From: JAJPHI01 sp035541875
GTDB lineage: Bacteria; Desulfobacterota; Binatia; Binatales; Binataceae
Length of the DNA stretch: 64,000 nt
Direction of reading: 5' to 3'
Assembly: GCA_035541875.1 (NCBI GenBank)
Contig: DATKML010000023.1
Location: 62,001 to 126,000 of the forward strand
The position numbers were made by a program, and so were the translations under genes. The notes beneath the pieces were generated by a model. That model did no database searches. It was not told the origin of the DNA and saw nothing but the letters and a program-made list of their open reading frames with translations. The number at the start of each line of letters is the position of its first letter. Within the stretch, counting starts at the first letter, position 1. This document shows positions 62,110 through 64,000 of the stretch, in pieces.

Positions 62110-64000
62110 GCAACGAAACCTCAATCAAGCTCAGCACTGAGCAGCAAGAGGCGGTCAGTCGCAACGAAAAGCTGATCGTCCGAGCGGGCGCGGGATCAGG
62201 AAAGACCGAAGTCCTGGCGCGCCGCTTCGTCGCTTTACTTGCGGGCGATCTCGGCGAAGGAGAGCCCCTCGCGCCGGCGCAACTCGCGGCACTTACGTTC
62301 ACGGAAAAAGCCGCTCTCGATATGCGTGAGCGGATCACGTCGGTACTGGCTGAGCGAATCAGGGCTACAACCGATGAGTCTCTGCGCCTTCATCTGCGGC
62401 GCGCAGAGCGCACGCTCGGCCTAGCCCGGATTTCGACGATCCACGCCTTCTGTGCGCGAGTTCTGCGTGAGAATGCAGTCGCCGCCGGACTCGATCCGGA
62501 CTTCGAAGTTCTCGACGATTACGAGAGCATCATCTTCTATGAACGGGTCTGCCGCGAAGTCCTGGTCAAAGCGGTACGCGATGGGGACAAAGGAGCATTG
62601 GCGCTCGTGCAGGCCCGTCGGTTGGAAAGCGCTTCGCCACGTGAGAGCGCGCAGGAGATCGTCCGGCGGATACTGACGGAGGCTCGCCGTCAAGGCGACT
62701 CACCGGAAAAAATTCAACAGAGGACCGAGCGTTACGCGAATCGTTTCGAAGACACCAACGATCGGGTAGCACCTCTCGCCAAACAATTTGCAGACGTGAT
62801 CGACAATTTGGTCAGAGTCGATAACACCACCGGCACAACCAAGAAGAAAATCCTGGCCTTGCGAGAAGTTTGGCGCGGGGCAGGTCGACAAGTTCGCGAT
62901 CTTAATCGGTGGTCGACATCCGCGGATATCGAACTGCTACGAAAAATACTTGCAGAAGTGCCGACTGCTCAGAGTCCGAAGGTAAGGGACTTCGTGAACG
63001 CAGCCAAGGAATCAGCCGAAATAGACAAGGTCAAAAAGTACGGTCTCACCGGCGATTTGATCGCGACCTGGGGCGAGTATCGAGGAATCGAAGTCGCTCG
63101 CCCGGTTGCCCAGTTGATCGCAAGGACAGGCGAGGCGATTGAGAAAGCTGAACGAAATTATCACGTGATGACGTTCGATGGGCTCCTGGTCGTCGTGCGC
63201 AATCTGTTCCGGCAAAACCCGCGAGTGGTTAGTCGCTACCGGCGAGAACTGACCGCGATCCTGGTCGATGAATACCAGGATACGAACAACGTGCAGGACG
63301 AGATCATCCGACTGCTGACCGATCCCGAAGTATCCAACGATGCTGTTGCTCCTCAACTCTTTATCGTCGGAGACGAGAAGCAATCGATCTATCGCTTTCG
63401 GGGCGCCGACGTCAGCGTCTTCAATCGATCGCGTGACGCTGCCGAAGTCGGACTAACCGAGAATCGCCGCTCGACACGCAACATCTTGAACTTCGCGAAT
63501 GGTGTCGCGGAGATCGCGATGGCAAATCCGCCTGAGCCTCGCGACTACCGAACAGTATGGAGCGACAAACATAAATTGAAGGCGTCGCGGCCGGTCGCGA
63601 TAGATTACCCAGTTGAGTTCATCCCCAAGATCGAAGACGACGCTGGGAGCAATGAAAAATCCGATTCCAGCGACAGGCGAGGCCGGGAAGGGTTAATCCT
63701 CGGCAGGTGTATCCGACAGATAGTCGAGAGCGGTGAGCCGATCATCGACCCGGATAATGGTAGCGAGCGGCTGGCGCGCTATCGCGATTGCGTGATCCTG
63801 ATGCGAGCGTTTGGCGATATCGGGATCTATGAGCAGGCTGTCGCCGCCGTAGGCGTCCCGACGTACACGGTGAAGGGGCGCGGCTTTTACGGAAGGCCCG
63901 AAGTTAAGGACCTTATCACTCTGCTCCAGGCGATAGCCGATCCGCGCGACTCGCTGGCGATCGCGACGGTTCTGCGATCACCCTTCTTCGCCCTCTCCGA
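62106..64000 (+). CDS. addA: AddA/RecB-like UvrD helicase-nuclease (partial, cut by window end)
   Basis: About 631 residues visible, 5' complete. Walker A IVRAGAGSGKTEVLARRF, motif Ia ALTFTEKAALDMRERI, ISTIHAFCARVLREN, Walker B LVDEYQDTNNVQ, motif III FIVGDEKQSIYRFRGAD, ENRRSTRNILNF (motif IV). The C-terminal helicase motifs and nuclease domain lie past the edge. Start ATG overlaps the addB stop. Motor and nuclease subunit of the AddAB break-processing complex. Confidence 0.95.
   Translation, partial: MSNETSIKLSTEQQEAVSRNEKLIVRAGAGSGKTEVLARRFVALLAGDLGEGEPLAPAQLAALTFTEKAALDMRERITSVLAERIRATTDESLRLHLRRAERTLGLARISTIHAFCARVLRENAVAAGLDPDFEVLDDYESIIFYERVCREVLVKAVRDGDKGALALVQARRLESASPRESAQEIVRRILTEARRQGDSPEKIQQRTERYANRFEDTNDRVAPLAKQFADVIDNLVRVDNTTGTTKKKILALREVWRGAGRQVRDLNRWSTSADIELLRKILAEVPTAQSPKVRDFVNAAKESAEIDKVKKYGLTGDLIATWGEYRGIEVARPVAQLIARTGEAIEKAERNYHVMTFDGLLVVVRNLFRQNPRVVSRYRRELTAILVDEYQDTNNVQDEIIRLLTDPEVSNDAVAPQLFIVGDEKQSIYRFRGADVSVFNRSRDAAEVGLTENRRSTRNILNFANGVAEIAMANPPEPRDYRTVWSDKHKLKASRPVAIDYPVEFIPKIEDDAGSNEKSDSSDRRGREGLILGRCIRQIVESGEPIIDPDNGSERLARYRDCVILMRAFGDIGIYEQAVAAVGVPTYTVKGRGFYGRPEVKDLITLLQAIADPRDSLAIATVLRSPFFALS

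Noticed and set aside
1..64000. tRNA, rRNA, CRISPR arrays, insertion sequences, prophage genes
   Set aside because: None recognised on either strand by reading; short RNAs could be missed without a covariance search.

Overview
The window looks like a chromosomal segment, fairly close to the replication origin, of a high-GC, Gram-negative-type bacterium (LptE-like and other lipoproteins, periplasmic quinoprotein). Several CaiB/BaiF CoA-transferases, an Ltp/DUF35 thiolase pair, amidohydrolase, epoxide hydrolase, CocE-type hydrolase, hydantoinase subunits and a PQQ alcohol dehydrogenase occur together. That mix is reminiscent of uncultured soil lineages formerly placed in Deltaproteobacteria (Binatota/Desulfobacterota_B-like). 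This placement is an inference from gene content, not a computed phylogeny.

Layout. 1-16.6 kb is catabolic: CaiB/BaiF CoA-transferases, a thiolase-like protein with its Zn-ribbon/OB partner, an amidohydrolase, a Zn-alcohol dehydrogenase, a CocE/NonD hydrolase, a mesaconyl-CoA hydratase/CoA-transferase pair (mch-like and mct), HyuA/HyuB, a SnoaL-like protein and an aldo/keto reductase. 16.7-22.6 kb has two tandem Hsp20 genes ending in a strong terminator, then glpK, an epoxide hydrolase and a quinohemoprotein alcohol dehydrogenase carrying the Asp-x-Asp signature of lanthanide-dependent enzymes. 22.7-26.7 kb is a PRPP-synthetase-like / beta-CASP nuclease / PolX-PHP cluster. 26.7-34.9 kb is accessory: a TPR gene split at an in-phase A_AAA_AAC, a KARI-like protein lacking key residues, an acyl-CoA dehydrogenase, a CYTH protein with an unknown partner, an AraC regulator, a rhodanese-potassium channel open frame interrupted by one in-frame TGA, a perfect parS site and a decayed NTPase-TPR gene.

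35-64 kb is mostly housekeeping: yebC-ruvC-ruvA-ruvB, a lipoprotein, a Zn-alcohol dehydrogenase, a three-gene membrane glycosyltransferase operon, an esterase, mazG, rpsT, holA, lptE, nusB, ribBA, ribD, nrdR, acpP, fabD, plsX, rpmF, yceD, an SbcD-like phosphoesterase, a response regulator and addB-addA (the last cut by the window end).

The most notable object is at 32382-33650. A rhodanese domain runs in one frame into a two-TM K+ channel, interrupted only by a TGA exactly where related rhodaneses have the second Cys of a YC-x4-C loop. A small hairpin whose loop begins GG lies 17 nt after the TGA, as in bacterial SECIS elements. I read it as a candidate selenoprotein with a fused redox/sulfur-sensing domain and ion channel. 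The parS palindrome at 33705-33732 is the other very firm signal. Four copies of a short dispersed repeat sit in the intergenic gaps.
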